Source: Candidatus Berkelbacteria bacterium
GTDB taxonomy: Bacteria > Patescibacteriota > UBA1384 > CAILIB01
Length of the DNA stretch: 10,822 nucleotides
Assembly (NCBI GenBank): GCA_020058355.1
Contig: JAGVEG010000097.1
Span: 1-10,822 of the forward strand
Reading direction: 5' to 3'
Within the stretch, counting starts at the first letter, position 1, and every line of letters starts with the position of its first letter. This document shows positions 1-6,178 of the stretch, in pieces. A program made the translations under genes and the position numbers. The notes below the pieces were generated by a model, which ran no database searches, was not told where the DNA came from, and saw only the letters and a program-made list of their open reading frames with translations.

Positions 1-180
1 GCCACCGTACCGCTGGGGCTCACCGAGAAGTTCACTCATAATGGCCAGGATCCATACATCACCAACCAAGGCCGCAGCTCTGGTAGCAGGGCAGGAGATA
101 GTGGTTGCTTGTTCGGTGCAAAGATCGGTTCGCATGCGAAGACTCTAGCAGAAATGTCACCACTTTACAAAGTAAAGTAA
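1..180 (+). CDS. 3' end of an unrecognised protein gene (partial)
   Basis: Frame 1 is open from the left edge to a TAA at 178-180 and gives the last 59 residues of a protein whose start lies outside the window. The visible part is rich in Gly, Ser, Thr and Asn (for example the stretch NQGRSSGSRAGDSG), has two Cys-free termini and ends in the basic tail LYKVK. I do not recognise a family. The low complexity and lack of hydrophobic segments would fit the end of an exported or surface protein, but that is a guess. The next gene starts 48 bases downstream on the same strand, so the two could be cotranscribed. I saw no terminator between them. Confidence 0.6.
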   Translation, partial: ATVPLGLTEKFTHNGQDPYITNQGRSSGSRAGDSGCLFGAKIGSHAKTLAEMSPLYKVK

Positions 181-228
181 GAATGATGTACTAAGTAAGT
201 CAACTGACATCTATCTGTAATTTCCGCT

Positions 229-591
229 ATGGATACTACTACCGTTGCAAAGCGCCTCATTGAACTCTTTAACGAGGGTAAGGCAAGTCAGGCTCAGGAA
301 GAGCTCTACCACGCTGATGTGGTGAATTATGAGCAGTCCGAGGGTGATCGTTCCGAGACCCACGGTAAGGAAGCTGTAATGGCGAATACTGCATGGTTCT
401 TTGGTAACTCAGAGATCCGCACCGCTCGCGCTGAAGTTGCTTTCGTTAACCACGACACCTTCCTCGTGAAGTTCATGATGGACGTTACCATCCCAGGCGT
501 TGGCGAAATGGTTGGTGATGAGTACGGCCTCTACAAGGTTCGCGATGGCATGATTGTAGAAGAGTACTTCTACATGGCACCTGTTGCCTAG
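229..591 (+). CDS. SnoaL/NTF2-like small protein
   Basis: The 120-residue product looks like one complete NTF2-like (SnoaL-type) cone domain. It has an N-terminal helix with a VAKRLIELFNEGK pattern, a middle section ending in DVVNYEQSEG, and a C-terminal beta-sheet part with LVKFMMDVTIPGVGEM and EYGLYKVRDGMIVEEYFYM. The GlyXxxxVxDGxIxE-type strand turn is typical of these proteins. The family includes isomerases, hydrolases and simple ligand-binding proteins, so no reaction can be assigned. It is probably cytosolic, since no signal peptide is visible. The start ATG at 229 has no clear ribosome binding site. Codon choice is strongly biased to C-ending two-fold codons (aac, gac, ttc, tac, aag), unlike the nearby YcaO gene, which suggests high expression. 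The gene ends at a TAG just before the convergent terminators. Confidence 0.75.
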   Translation: MDTTTVAKRLIELFNEGKASQAQEELYHADVVNYEQSEGDRSETHGKEAVMANTAWFFGNSEIRTARAEVAFVNHDTFLVKFMMDVTIPGVGEMVGDEYGLYKVRDGMIVEEYFYMAPVA

Positions 592-610
592 TTTTTAGAG
601 AAAAATATAT

Positions 611-631
611 CCCGCATCATTCCGGTGCGGG
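611..631. terminator. Bidirectional hairpin terminator, first of two
   Basis: CCCGCA (611-616) pairs with TGCGGG (626-631) around a 9-base loop. The plus side is followed by GGTTATTT. Read on the minus strand the stem is followed by ATATATTTTTCTC, which is more U-rich. The hairpin lies between the convergent ends of the SnoaL-like gene and leuS and probably serves both. Confidence 0.6.
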
Positions 632-651
632 GTTATTTCCAAAGTAAAAGT

Positions 652-671
652 CCCGCTCACCCAGGAGCGGG
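652..671 (-). terminator. Hairpin terminator at the end of leuS
   Basis: CCCGCTC (652-658) pairs perfectly with GAGCGGG (665-671) around the loop ACCCAG. On the minus strand the stem is followed by ACTTTTACTTT, which fits intrinsic termination 20-40 bases after the leuS stop. It forms a tandem pair with the hairpin at 611-631. Confidence 0.65.
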
Positions 672-691
672 ATTACTTGTTTCACGGTGGG

Positions 692-3061
692 CTACTTCAC
701 CACAAAGCTCACCACTCTGCCGGGGACAAAAATGGTTTTCACTACTTCGCCCTCAGTAAGGTACCGGGCTACATTCTGCTCTTCCTTGGCAGCAGCGACT
801 ACCTCGGTCTCACTTGCATCGGTAGCCATGGAGATGGTGCCACGGGTCTTACCGTTAATCTGTACGGCATAGGTGGCCGCAGCAGATTGTAGGTAGCGCT
901 CGTCTACAGAAGGCCACTCAGCAAGTGAGCACATATCAGCATGTCCAAGGACGGTGTGCCAAAGCTCCTCAGTAAAGTGAGGTGCAAACGGATTGAGGAT
1001 CAGTAAGAGCTTCTCGTAGGTATCGCGGGTAATAGCAAACTGTTTACCGAGTGCGTTCACACACTCCATCATCTTGGCGATAGCTGTATTAAAGCGGGTG
1101 GCTTCAATTTCAGTGGTAACTGCGGCAATTGCCTGGTTAATCAAATGAAGCTCAGTCTCATCGGCAACGGGCGCGACGGCCTTTTCTTGCAATGCCCAGA
1201 CTTTCTCAAGGAAGCGGCGCACACCAACGATACCCGTGGTGCTCCATGGCTTTTCTTGATCGTAAGGACCCATGAAGAGCTCGTAGGTGCGGAAGGTATC
1301 AGCTCCGTACTCGGCAATAGTTTCAGCGGCAGAGATAACATTACCCTTGGACTTACTCATCTTCTGGTGGTCAGGTCCCAAGATCATGCCTTGGTTACGA
1401 AGGGTCTGGAAGGGCTCCTTGAATGGAACAAGTCCTTCATCAAAGAGTACCTTGGTAATAAAGCGAGCATACAGCAAGTGCATGGCAGCGTGCTCGGCGC
1501 CACCAATGTACATATCTACCGGCATCCAGTGCTTCACTGCCTCAGGGTCAAAGGCCTGATCGTGGGTGTGGGGGTTACAAAAGCGCAGGAAGTACCATGA
1601 TGAGCAGACAAAGGTATCAAGGGTATCAGCTTCGCGCTCGTAGGTAGTGCCGCCATCCTCGTAGAGGCGCCAGTGATCCGCTACGGCAAGTGGAGATTGA
1701 CCGGTTGGTAAGAAATCAACATCCATTGGCAGCTCAACGGGGAGCTGCTCAGAAGGAACGAGCTCAAGATTGCGGGTACCCACTTCTGAACGCATAGGGA
1801 TGGGCGCACCCCAGAAACGCTGACGAGAAACAAGCCAGTCACGGAGACGATAGGTAATCGTCCATTCACCGCCAGCAACCTTGGTGATTGCCTGCATAGT
1901 TTCCTTGGTGTTTTGCTTGCTGGTGAAGTCACCAGAAGCAAGAAGGGTAGCAGCTCCAGCATGGGCAAACGGCTCACCATCCAGGACTACCGTACTTGGC
2001 AGACCGTACTTCTCGGCAAAGGCGGCATCACGCTCATCGTGTGCAGGTACGCCCATAACTACGCCGGTGCCGTAGGTGGCAAGGACGTAATCAGCGGTCC
2101 AAACTGGCAACTCCTGCTTAGTAATCGGGTGAAGGACGCGGATACCGGTATCAACACCACGCTTTTCCTGAACGAGCTGAGTGCGTTCGAGCTCTGTTTC
2201 CTGGGCAATTTGAGCGCGGAATGTAGCAATTGCTTCCTTGTGACTCTCTGGAGCAAGGGTATCCAAAAGCTGGTGTTCAGGGGCAATCACTACGTAACTC
2301 ACCCCAAAGAGGGTGTCGGGTCGCGTAGTAAAGGCAGTTAGCACCTTGGTGTCATTAACGACACTAAAAGGAATATGGGCGCCTTCTGAGCGGCCAATCC
2401 AGTTGCGCTGGATTGCCTTAATGCGCTCGGGCCAGTCGACCGTTTCAATATCATCAATCAGGCGTTGTGCGTAATCGGTAATCTTGAAGTACCACTGCTC
2501 TAGGTTGCGCTGAATAACCACGGTCTGGCAGCGCTCACACTGACCGCCAACAACCTGCTCATTCGCAAGGACGGTTTGACACTTCGGGCACCAGTTCACC
2601 AAGCCTTCTTTGCGGTAGGCAAGGCCACGCTTGTAAAGCAGTTGAAAGAGCCACTGGGTCCACTTGTAGTACTCGGGATCACTGGTATCAATCTCACGGT
2701 CCCAATCATAAGAAAGGCCGGCAGCCTGTAGCTGGGTACGGTAGGCAGCGGCATTTTGCTTAGTAGAAAGAGCTGGATGTACGCCAGTCTTAATTGCAAA
2801 GTTCTCTGCAGGCAGTCCAAACGCATCCCAGCCCATGGGGTGAAGGACGGCCTTTCCCTGCATACGTGCCGTGCGCGCAAGTACATCTGAGCCCATATAG
2901 CCAAAAAGATGACCTACATGAAGACCACTACCAGATGGGTAGGGAAACATGTCCAGGATATACATCTTGGGACGGGGGTCAGCGGCTGAGGGTGTTGCGA
3001 AGGTTTTTTGGGAAACCCAGGCATTCTGCCACTGAGCGTCAATTTCTTGGTGATTGTACAT
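692..3061 (-). CDS. leuS: Leucyl-tRNA synthetase
   Basis: This class I synthetase charges tRNA-Leu with leucine in the cytosol. Visible hallmarks, in order, are the HIGH motif as HVGH (residues 48-51, after PYPSGSGL) and a zinc-type Cys set (C158, C161, C175, C178). The CP1 editing domain has TTRPDT (245-250) and the GTGVVMGVPAHDERD block (331-345) that hydrolyses mischarged tRNA. KMSKS is at 567-571, and a C-terminal anticodon-binding part follows, ending in a short beta-rich tail. At 789 residues it is shorter than the usual 800-880, but no core motif is lost. Insertions elsewhere appear trimmed, as is common in reduced genomes. The ATG at 3061 gives the expected MYNHQEIDAQWQ opening. No Shine-Dalgarno sequence is visible upstream. 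The stop is TAG at 692-694. Confidence 0.97.
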   Translation of the reverse strand: MYNHQEIDAQWQNAWVSQKTFATPSAADPRPKMYILDMFPYPSGSGLHVGHLFGYMGSDVLARTARMQGKAVLHPMGWDAFGLPAENFAIKTGVHPALSTKQNAAAYRTQLQAAGLSYDWDREIDTSDPEYYKWTQWLFQLLYKRGLAYRKEGLVNWCPKCQTVLANEQVVGGQCERCQTVVIQRNLEQWYFKITDYAQRLIDDIETVDWPERIKAIQRNWIGRSEGAHIPFSVVNDTKVLTAFTTRPDTLFGVSYVVIAPEHQLLDTLAPESHKEAIATFRAQIAQETELERTQLVQEKRGVDTGIRVLHPITKQELPVWTADYVLATYGTGVVMGVPAHDERDAAFAEKYGLPSTVVLDGEPFAHAGAATLLASGDFTSKQNTKETMQAITKVAGGEWTITYRLRDWLVSRQRFWGAPIPMRSEVGTRNLELVPSEQLPVELPMDVDFLPTGQSPLAVADHWRLYEDGGTTYEREADTLDTFVCSSWYFLRFCNPHTHDQAFDPEAVKHWMPVDMYIGGAEHAAMHLLYARFITKVLFDEGLVPFKEPFQTLRNQGMILGPDHQKMSKSKGNVISAAETIAEYGADTFRTYELFMGPYDQEKPWSTTGIVGVRRFLEKVWALQEKAVAPVADETELHLINQAIAAVTTEIEATRFNTAIAKMMECVNALGKQFAITRDTYEKLLLILNPFAPHFTEELWHTVLGHADMCSLAEWPSVDERYLQSAAATYAVQINGKTRGTISMATDASETEVVAAAKEEQNVARYLTEGEVVKTIFVPGRVVSFVVK

Positions 3062-3165
3062 AATCGTCAGAATTAGCGTGATTGCAGATACTAGTACTAC
3101 TGTAGCAGGTATTTAGGTCAGATCGAATCTTGTTGAAAGGTCATTTGCATCTGCACGATGGGGCT

Positions 3166-3531
3166 ATGCATACCTATTTCTCCCTTCTCATTCAGGCGGT
3201 TTGTGCCACACCACATAAGCGCTATCAACTGTGGCAGTTACTTCATGAAGTGCCTCGAGATCACGTAATTAGTAAGTCTCGCGTCTATGGGGTAACGAAG
3301 CAGCTCATTGAGAGCGGTGATCTTGTGTTTACTGATGATGAGGTGGTGTGTGCTACAGATGTAGCGGGTAAGGAGCTCGCCGCCCGCATCTGCAGCGAGC
3401 TAGTGTATCTGGAGGCGCGCCACCGTGAGTTGCTGTGGTACAGTCAGTGGCTCAGCAAGCTCGGGTTCAGTCAGGAACTGATAGCCCACTCCGTAAATAG
3501 TGCGAATCTGCCGGGCAGCCTCCGCAGGTAG
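3166..3531 (+). CDS. Small possible winged-helix protein
   Basis: This 121-residue ORF (ATG at 3166; the frame is open from a TTG at 3130) fills the gap between leuS and the regulator gene. I recognise no named family. The segment KRYQLWQLLHEVP, then SKSRVYGVTKQLIESGDLV and FTDDEVVCAT, reads like helix, recognition helix and wing of a winged-helix domain (about residues 17-65). It is followed by a helical stretch, LVYLEARHRELLWYSQWLSKL. Codon use in the first 75 codons looks coding and no gene on the other strand explains it. The last 132 bases run antisense to the 3' end of the response-regulator-like gene, whose conserved core they cross, so the C-terminus may be overprinted. It could be a small transcription factor or a spurious ORF. 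Confidence 0.5.
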   Translation: MHTYFSLLIQAVCATPHKRYQLWQLLHEVPRDHVISKSRVYGVTKQLIESGDLVFTDDEVVCATDVAGKELAARICSELVYLEARHRELLWYSQWLSKLGFSQELIAHSVNSANLPGSLRR

Positions 3532-4131
3532 CTTGCGCCGCAGGCGGTTCATATGAACATCAATGGTATTTGCGAGCGGATAGCTTTCATACCCCCACAC
3601 CTCCTCCCATAACTGTAACCTGGTGAGTACGCTGCCGCGCCGACGGATCAGTGCGGCCAGCAGATCAAATTCAGTTTTGGTGAGCGTAAGAGCCTTTTCT
3701 TTATATTTTGCCTCGCGCCCCACAAGATCGAGGGTAAATTGTTGGGTTAGTACGGCGGGTATGCGCGGGTCTTTCATGCGTGAGGAGTGGCTGACAACCT
3801 CGCCAATCAGGTGACTGTGGTAGAACGGTTGGATGTAGTACCGCTTCACACCAAGGCCCAAGAAGGCTGCGCGATCAAGCGATGATTGATTCTTGGTAAT
3901 GGTTACGGTGAGGGCTTTCGGGTGCTCGGCAAGAATCCGGTTCCAGATGTGGCCAAGGAGGGTGGGGGAGCCGCTGTGCACCACGATAATCGCGACGGCT
4001 TCTTTATCTTGGAGAAGATCGAGCGTATGCTCCAGGCTCCTCGCCACCTGCGAATCAATCCGGTGGCCGGCAAAGGTACGAACAAGCGGATCTACCCCGG
4101 ATCCATCGGTACTGAAAAGAATGACATGCAT
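3400..4131 (-). CDS. OmpR-type winged-helix regulator with degenerate receiver domain
   Basis: Residues 1-118 have the length and pattern of a response-regulator receiver, but the phosphorylation residues are gone. The position of the phosphoacceptor Asp is His52 (IIVVHSGSP), the first Asp of the acidic pair is Thr8, and the conserved Lys before Pro-Phe is Gln101 (YIQPF). Residues 130-220 are a good OmpR/PhoB winged helix: LTLTKTEFDLLAALIRRRG, then LWEEVWGYES, TIDVHMNRLRRKL and IRTIYGVGYQFL. A 23-residue tail follows the normal domain end. It therefore probably binds DNA without phosphorylation control, and no histidine kinase is visible. The start ATG at 4131 lacks a Shine-Dalgarno sequence. 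A 23-bp palindrome lies about 90 bases upstream and may be its operator. The 3' end overlaps the plus-strand ORF by 132 bases. Confidence 0.85.
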   Translation of the reverse strand: MHVILFSTDGSGVDPLVRTFAGHRIDSQVARSLEHTLDLLQDKEAVAIIVVHSGSPTLLGHIWNRILAEHPKALTVTITKNQSSLDRAAFLGLGVKRYYIQPFYHSHLIGEVVSHSSRMKDPRIPAVLTQQFTLDLVGREAKYKEKALTLTKTEFDLLAALIRRRGSVLTRLQLWEEVWGYESYPLANTIDVHMNRLRRKLPAEAARQIRTIYGVGYQFLTEPELAEPLTVPQQLTVARLQIH

Positions 4132-4200
4132 AGAACTGTTTTAGTGGTGATAGTTCTAGCATTGCCTGGGTGTATGAAATTAGTGTGAAAATTCTGACGA

Positions 4201-4214
4201 AACACATCTGTGTT
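4201..4214. promoter_or_regulatory. Palindrome with AACACA / TGTGTT half-sites
   Basis: AACACA and TGTGTT flank a 2-base centre (TC). It lies in the divergent region between the OmpR-type regulator and the decayed gene. The core half-site AACAC/GTGTT is the same as in the palindrome of the ycaO promoter (6034-6044), though the spacing differs by three bases. This is a candidate protein-binding site. Confidence 0.4.
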
Positions 4215-4218
4215 CAGT

Positions 4219-4241
4219 TTTTTCTTTACAGTAAAGAAAAA
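4219..4241. promoter_or_regulatory. Perfect 23-bp inverted repeat, candidate operator
   Basis: The 11-base arm TTTTTCTTTAC (4219-4229) is matched exactly by GTAAAGAAAAA (4231-4241) around a single central A. The arms leave almost no loop, so an RNA hairpin terminator is unlikely and a dimer-binding DNA site is the better reading. It lies 88 bases upstream of the OmpR-type gene and 50 bases before the ATG at 4291, so it could control either direction. Confidence 0.5.
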
Positions 4242-4290
4242 CTTTGCAACTACCGACTACCTGTATTCGTATAGGGAGAAAGACAAAAAC

Positions 4291-4558
4291 ATGAATAGAA
4301 TGCTCATGTCCCTTCTGGCGCTACGGTTGAGCTTGGAAATCCTGAGGTTAAAGGATGGTTGCTCAATAATGTCCTCAACGTGTTGAAATTTTGCCAGTCT
4401 TTCCTGGCGGCTATACGATTGCTGTGCTTAGTTTTTTTACCAAACTGTATTGGAAGTGGCACTATACGCTACAAGATTGTTGAGAAAGGTACGAGGGAGT
4501 TGGTCTTCCAGATAAATTACCACTCACCTTTGTTTTCTCTGTGAAGAAGGGTAAGTAG
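4291..4558 (+). pseudogene. Remnant of a small unidentified gene, broken by frameshifts
   Basis: An ATG at 4291 follows the purine-rich AGGGAG (4274-4279), but its frame ends after 31 codons at a TGA (4384-4386). Protein-like segments continue in other frames. Frame 3 reads SGATVELGNPEVKGWLLNNV from about 4314. Frame 2 reads LPVFPGGYTIAVLSFFTK from 4391, meets a TGA at 4481-4483, and then reads GVGLPDKLPLTFVFSVKKGK to a TAG at 4556-4558. The natural-looking basic C-terminus and the single-frame pieces suggest a gene of about 85-90 codons that has decayed. I do not recognise the family. The alternative is non-coding sequence with chance ORFs, including one of 61 codons at 4359-4544. Apart from this remnant and the two palindromes, I see nothing in 4132-4586. 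Confidence 0.35.
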
Positions 4559-4586
4559 CTTCTACCTCGTTTTACCGATTTACTTC

Positions 4587-5150
4587 CTAACCCAAGGTAC
4601 TACTAGCTTGCAAGTACGCTAAAACGTCTTCAGGACGCTCAATTCCCTCACGTAGCACCGCTTGGTAGATGGCATAGCTCTCAATCTTATGACCGGAATC
4701 CTGTGCAAGTTTCTTGCTCGCAAGAATCAGTTCGCGTTTCTCTGGCGAGAGGGTGCGGAGTGTCTCTTCAAGATCCCGGTTGCCCGCAGCTGCTGCACTC
4801 GTCACAAACCAGATATCAATCTTAAACTTCACTTCCTTAATAATTGCCGAAAGGCCTACATAGTAGCCTTCCGGAAAACCAACGCGCCGAAACTGCTGCC
4901 AGTCAAAGTACTGGCATGAGCGCCAGTAATCTTGCTGCATGAGAGCGATCATCGCGTTTTGGGCAGCTTCATGTGGAGTGGGTGTCTCAACGCGGATATC
5001 AATATCACCAACCATCATCAGATTGTAGCTGTAGGATCCAGAAATCTCAGTGGTGCCGAACATGTCCAGTACCGACAAGAGTTGTGACTCGATCAATAGG
5101 TCATCCGCCAAGGAGTGAAACTGCGCCGCAGAAGCTTCGAGTGAAGACAT
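4587..5150 (-). CDS. Nucleotidyltransferase-fold protein
   Basis: The 187-residue protein carries the signature of the DNA polymerase beta-type nucleotidyltransferase fold. This is GS (38-39), then an acidic pair D49 and D51 in the hDhD-type string VGDIDIRV, and a third acidic residue D112 in KFKIDIWFV on a later strand. All three metal-binding positions are present, so it may be active. A helical C-terminal part (about 125-180) includes LSPEKRELILASKKLAQ. Members transfer a nucleotide to proteins, RNA or small molecules, and the substrate cannot be told here. No HEPN partner, as in MNT/HEPN toxin systems, is adjacent. It starts 43 bases after the TrmB-type gene on the same strand and is probably cotranscribed with it. 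No Shine-Dalgarno sequence is seen before the ATG at 5150, and no clear terminator follows the TAG. Confidence 0.65.
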   Translation of the reverse strand: MSSLEASAAQFHSLADDLLIESQLLSVLDMFGTTEISGSYSYNLMMVGDIDIRVETPTPHEAAQNAMIALMQQDYWRSCQYFDWQQFRRVGFPEGYYVGLSAIIKEVKFKIDIWFVTSAAAAGNRDLEETLRTLSPEKRELILASKKLAQDSGHKIESYAIYQAVLREGIERPEDVLAYLQASSTLG

Positions 5151-5193
5151 ATGGGGACGTTACGGATGATAATTGGACTACCCTAGCACACTG

Positions 5194-5973
5194 TTACGCA
5201 GGTGTACCTGGCCGCGGAATCACCGTTGCCATCTGCCAGAGCGTTTCAAATTGCTGGCGGTAGGCAGCGGCAATTTTCTCGTTCTCGATTGTAATAATGG
5301 ATACATTCTCTGGATCCATAACCTCAAGAGCAATCTTGTTACCATAGAGAACGGTGGCAACCGGTGAGCCGTAAGATCCGTTCAATTCACGCACTTCGAG
5401 AAGTTTCTGGGCCCAGTACTGGGTGGTAAAATCCTGTCCACCGAATGAAATCATGCGTAAGTTAATACCCGCTTTTGCGTATCGTGTTGCGTACTTGTGA
5501 TAGTGAGGCCGTACTGAGTCAAGGTTATAGAATGCGGTGCCGATTCCTCCCAGGATAAGATACTCGCCCTGCTTGCCGACGGTTCGGTAAATATCTTCAA
5601 ACAGGTGAACGAATGCCTCAGTGTCTTCGCGCACCTGCACCACATGGGGGTGGTGCTGATACATGCTGGTTAAGAGCGGCTGGAGCGATTCCGCTATCTC
5701 AACCTTTGCTTTGACGCGCTGAATGAGGATATCGGGATTGGTAGCTCGAAAGTAGGCGCGCTTGTGCTTAATAAGCTGACGCACTAAACCGGCGGCCTCT
5801 AGTCTATGAAGCGCTCGGTATGCCTGCTCACGGTGAAGGGGCACTTTCTCAAGGACCATGCCAACTGAGGCCTCGCCATAGCGGAGGATCTCAAGATAGA
5901 TCTCAGCTTCATGGCCAGATAAGCCAATTTCTTCAAGTTGCCGTAACACAGATTCGTTACTAGTTGTGTCCAT
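5194..5973 (-). CDS. TrmB-family transcriptional regulator
   Basis: The first 75 residues form a TrmB-type winged helix: LRQLEEIGLSGHEAEIYLEI, then ASVGMVLEKV, the recognition helix REQAYRALHRLEAAGLV and a wing. A linker helix follows (about 80-105). The C-terminal sensor part (about 115-250) includes EYLILGGIG, ATVLYGNKIALEVMDPENVSIITIENEKIAAAYRQQFETLW, a pattern seen in TrmB-like proteins that sense small ligands such as sugars. The ligand is unknown. I chose the ATG at 5973, preceded by AAGG at a good distance; a TTG at 5979 would add two residues. It is divergent from the YcaO gene with overlapping promoters, which points to control of itself and of ycaO. The nucleotidyltransferase gene follows on the same strand. 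Confidence 0.88.
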   Translation of the reverse strand: MDTTSNESVLRQLEEIGLSGHEAEIYLEILRYGEASVGMVLEKVPLHREQAYRALHRLEAAGLVRQLIKHKRAYFRATNPDILIQRVKAKVEIAESLQPLLTSMYQHHPHVVQVREDTEAFVHLFEDIYRTVGKQGEYLILGGIGTAFYNLDSVRPHYHKYATRYAKAGINLRMISFGGQDFTTQYWAQKLLEVRELNGSYGSPVATVLYGNKIALEVMDPENVSIITIENEKIAAAYRQQFETLWQMATVIPRPGTPA

Positions 5974-6019
5974 GGTCAAACCTTAGGGGTAAGTGGGTAT
6001 AACAGGAGCATTACACAGA

Positions 6020-6049
6020 ATATTATTTGTTGTAACACTGTGTTGACAA
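6020..6049 (-). promoter_or_regulatory. Promoter of the TrmB-type gene
   Basis: On the minus strand TTGTCA (6049-6044) and TAATAT (6025-6020) are separated by 18 bases, close to the sigma-70 consensus. Transcription would start near 6013, leaving a leader of about 40 bases before the ATG at 5973. The -35 box uses the same bases as the divergent ycaO promoter. Confidence 0.5.
6034..6044. promoter_or_regulatory. AACAC-T-GTGTT palindrome, candidate TrmB operator
   Basis: This perfect 11-base palindrome overlaps the first two bases of the ycaO -35 box and sits in the spacer of the divergent promoter. A dimer bound here would block both. Its place next to the regulator gene makes the TrmB-type protein the first candidate. 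Confidence 0.5.
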
Positions 6050-6070
6050 TGTGTAAAGCAATCTTATAGT
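6043..6070 (+). promoter_or_regulatory. Promoter of the YcaO gene
   Basis: A consensus -35 TTGACA (6043-6048) is followed after 16 bases by TATAGT (6065-6070). The transcript would start near 6077, about 18 bases before the short upstream ORF and about 100 before the YcaO start. It is the strongest promoter-like sequence in the window. Confidence 0.6.
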
Positions 6071-6094
6071 GATCTATATAAGTAGTATACCCCT

Positions 6095-6169
6095 ATGGCC
6101 AACAGCCCTATCAAACCCCAGATTCCTATGCCCGATAGCGCGCCAACGCATCCCTCACTTCCTCGCTAG
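6095..6169 (+). CDS. 24-residue upstream ORF: leader, precursor or severed N-terminus
   Basis: An ATG at 6095, about 18 bases after the likely transcription start, opens 24 codons ending in TAG at 6167-6169. The peptide begins MANSPIKPQIP and ends APTHPSLPR. It is rich in Pro, Ser and Thr and has no Cys. It lies in the same frame as the YcaO gene, whose ATG comes nine bases after this stop. Three readings are possible. It may be a leader peptide that couples translation to ycaO, which has no Shine-Dalgarno sequence of its own. It may be a substrate peptide for YcaO, with Ser or Thr as targets. It may be an N-terminal piece of YcaO cut off by a nonsense mutation. Nothing in the sequence settles this. 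The ORF itself has no clear ribosome binding site. Confidence 0.35.
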   Translation: MANSPIKPQIPMPDSAPTHPSLPR

Positions 6170-6178
6170 TCAGTACTA

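Larger units (their letters stand above)
6011..6056. repeat. Outer inverted repeat TTACACA / TGTGTAA flanking the operator
   Basis: TTACACA at 6011-6017 is matched by TGTGTAA at 6050-6056, with 32 bases between. The inner palindrome lies within it. The two arms could be extra half-sites for a regulator that loops or binds as a tetramer. This is inference from symmetry only. Confidence 0.35.

Noticed and set aside
1913..2341. Long plus-strand ORFs inside leuS (also 1145-1600)
   Set aside because: They are antisense shadows of a strongly conserved synthetase and show no recognisable domain.
4481..4483. In-frame TGA in the decayed gene, as a sign that TGA is recoded (Gly or Trp)
   Set aside because: The TsaC-TsaE fusion gene ends at a TGA that overlaps the tsaD start as ATGA, Trp is coded by TGG everywhere, and the stretch also needs a frameshift to be coding.
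4359..4544. 61-codon ORF as an intact gene
   Set aside because: It starts in the middle of a protein-like segment, has no ribosome site, and the better C-terminal segment lies in another frame.
4587..5979. Toxin-antitoxin pair (MNT-type nucleotidyltransferase plus DNA-binding partner)
   Set aside because: The neighbour is a full TrmB-type regulator, not a HEPN protein, and the nucleotidyltransferase is larger than typical MNT antitoxins.
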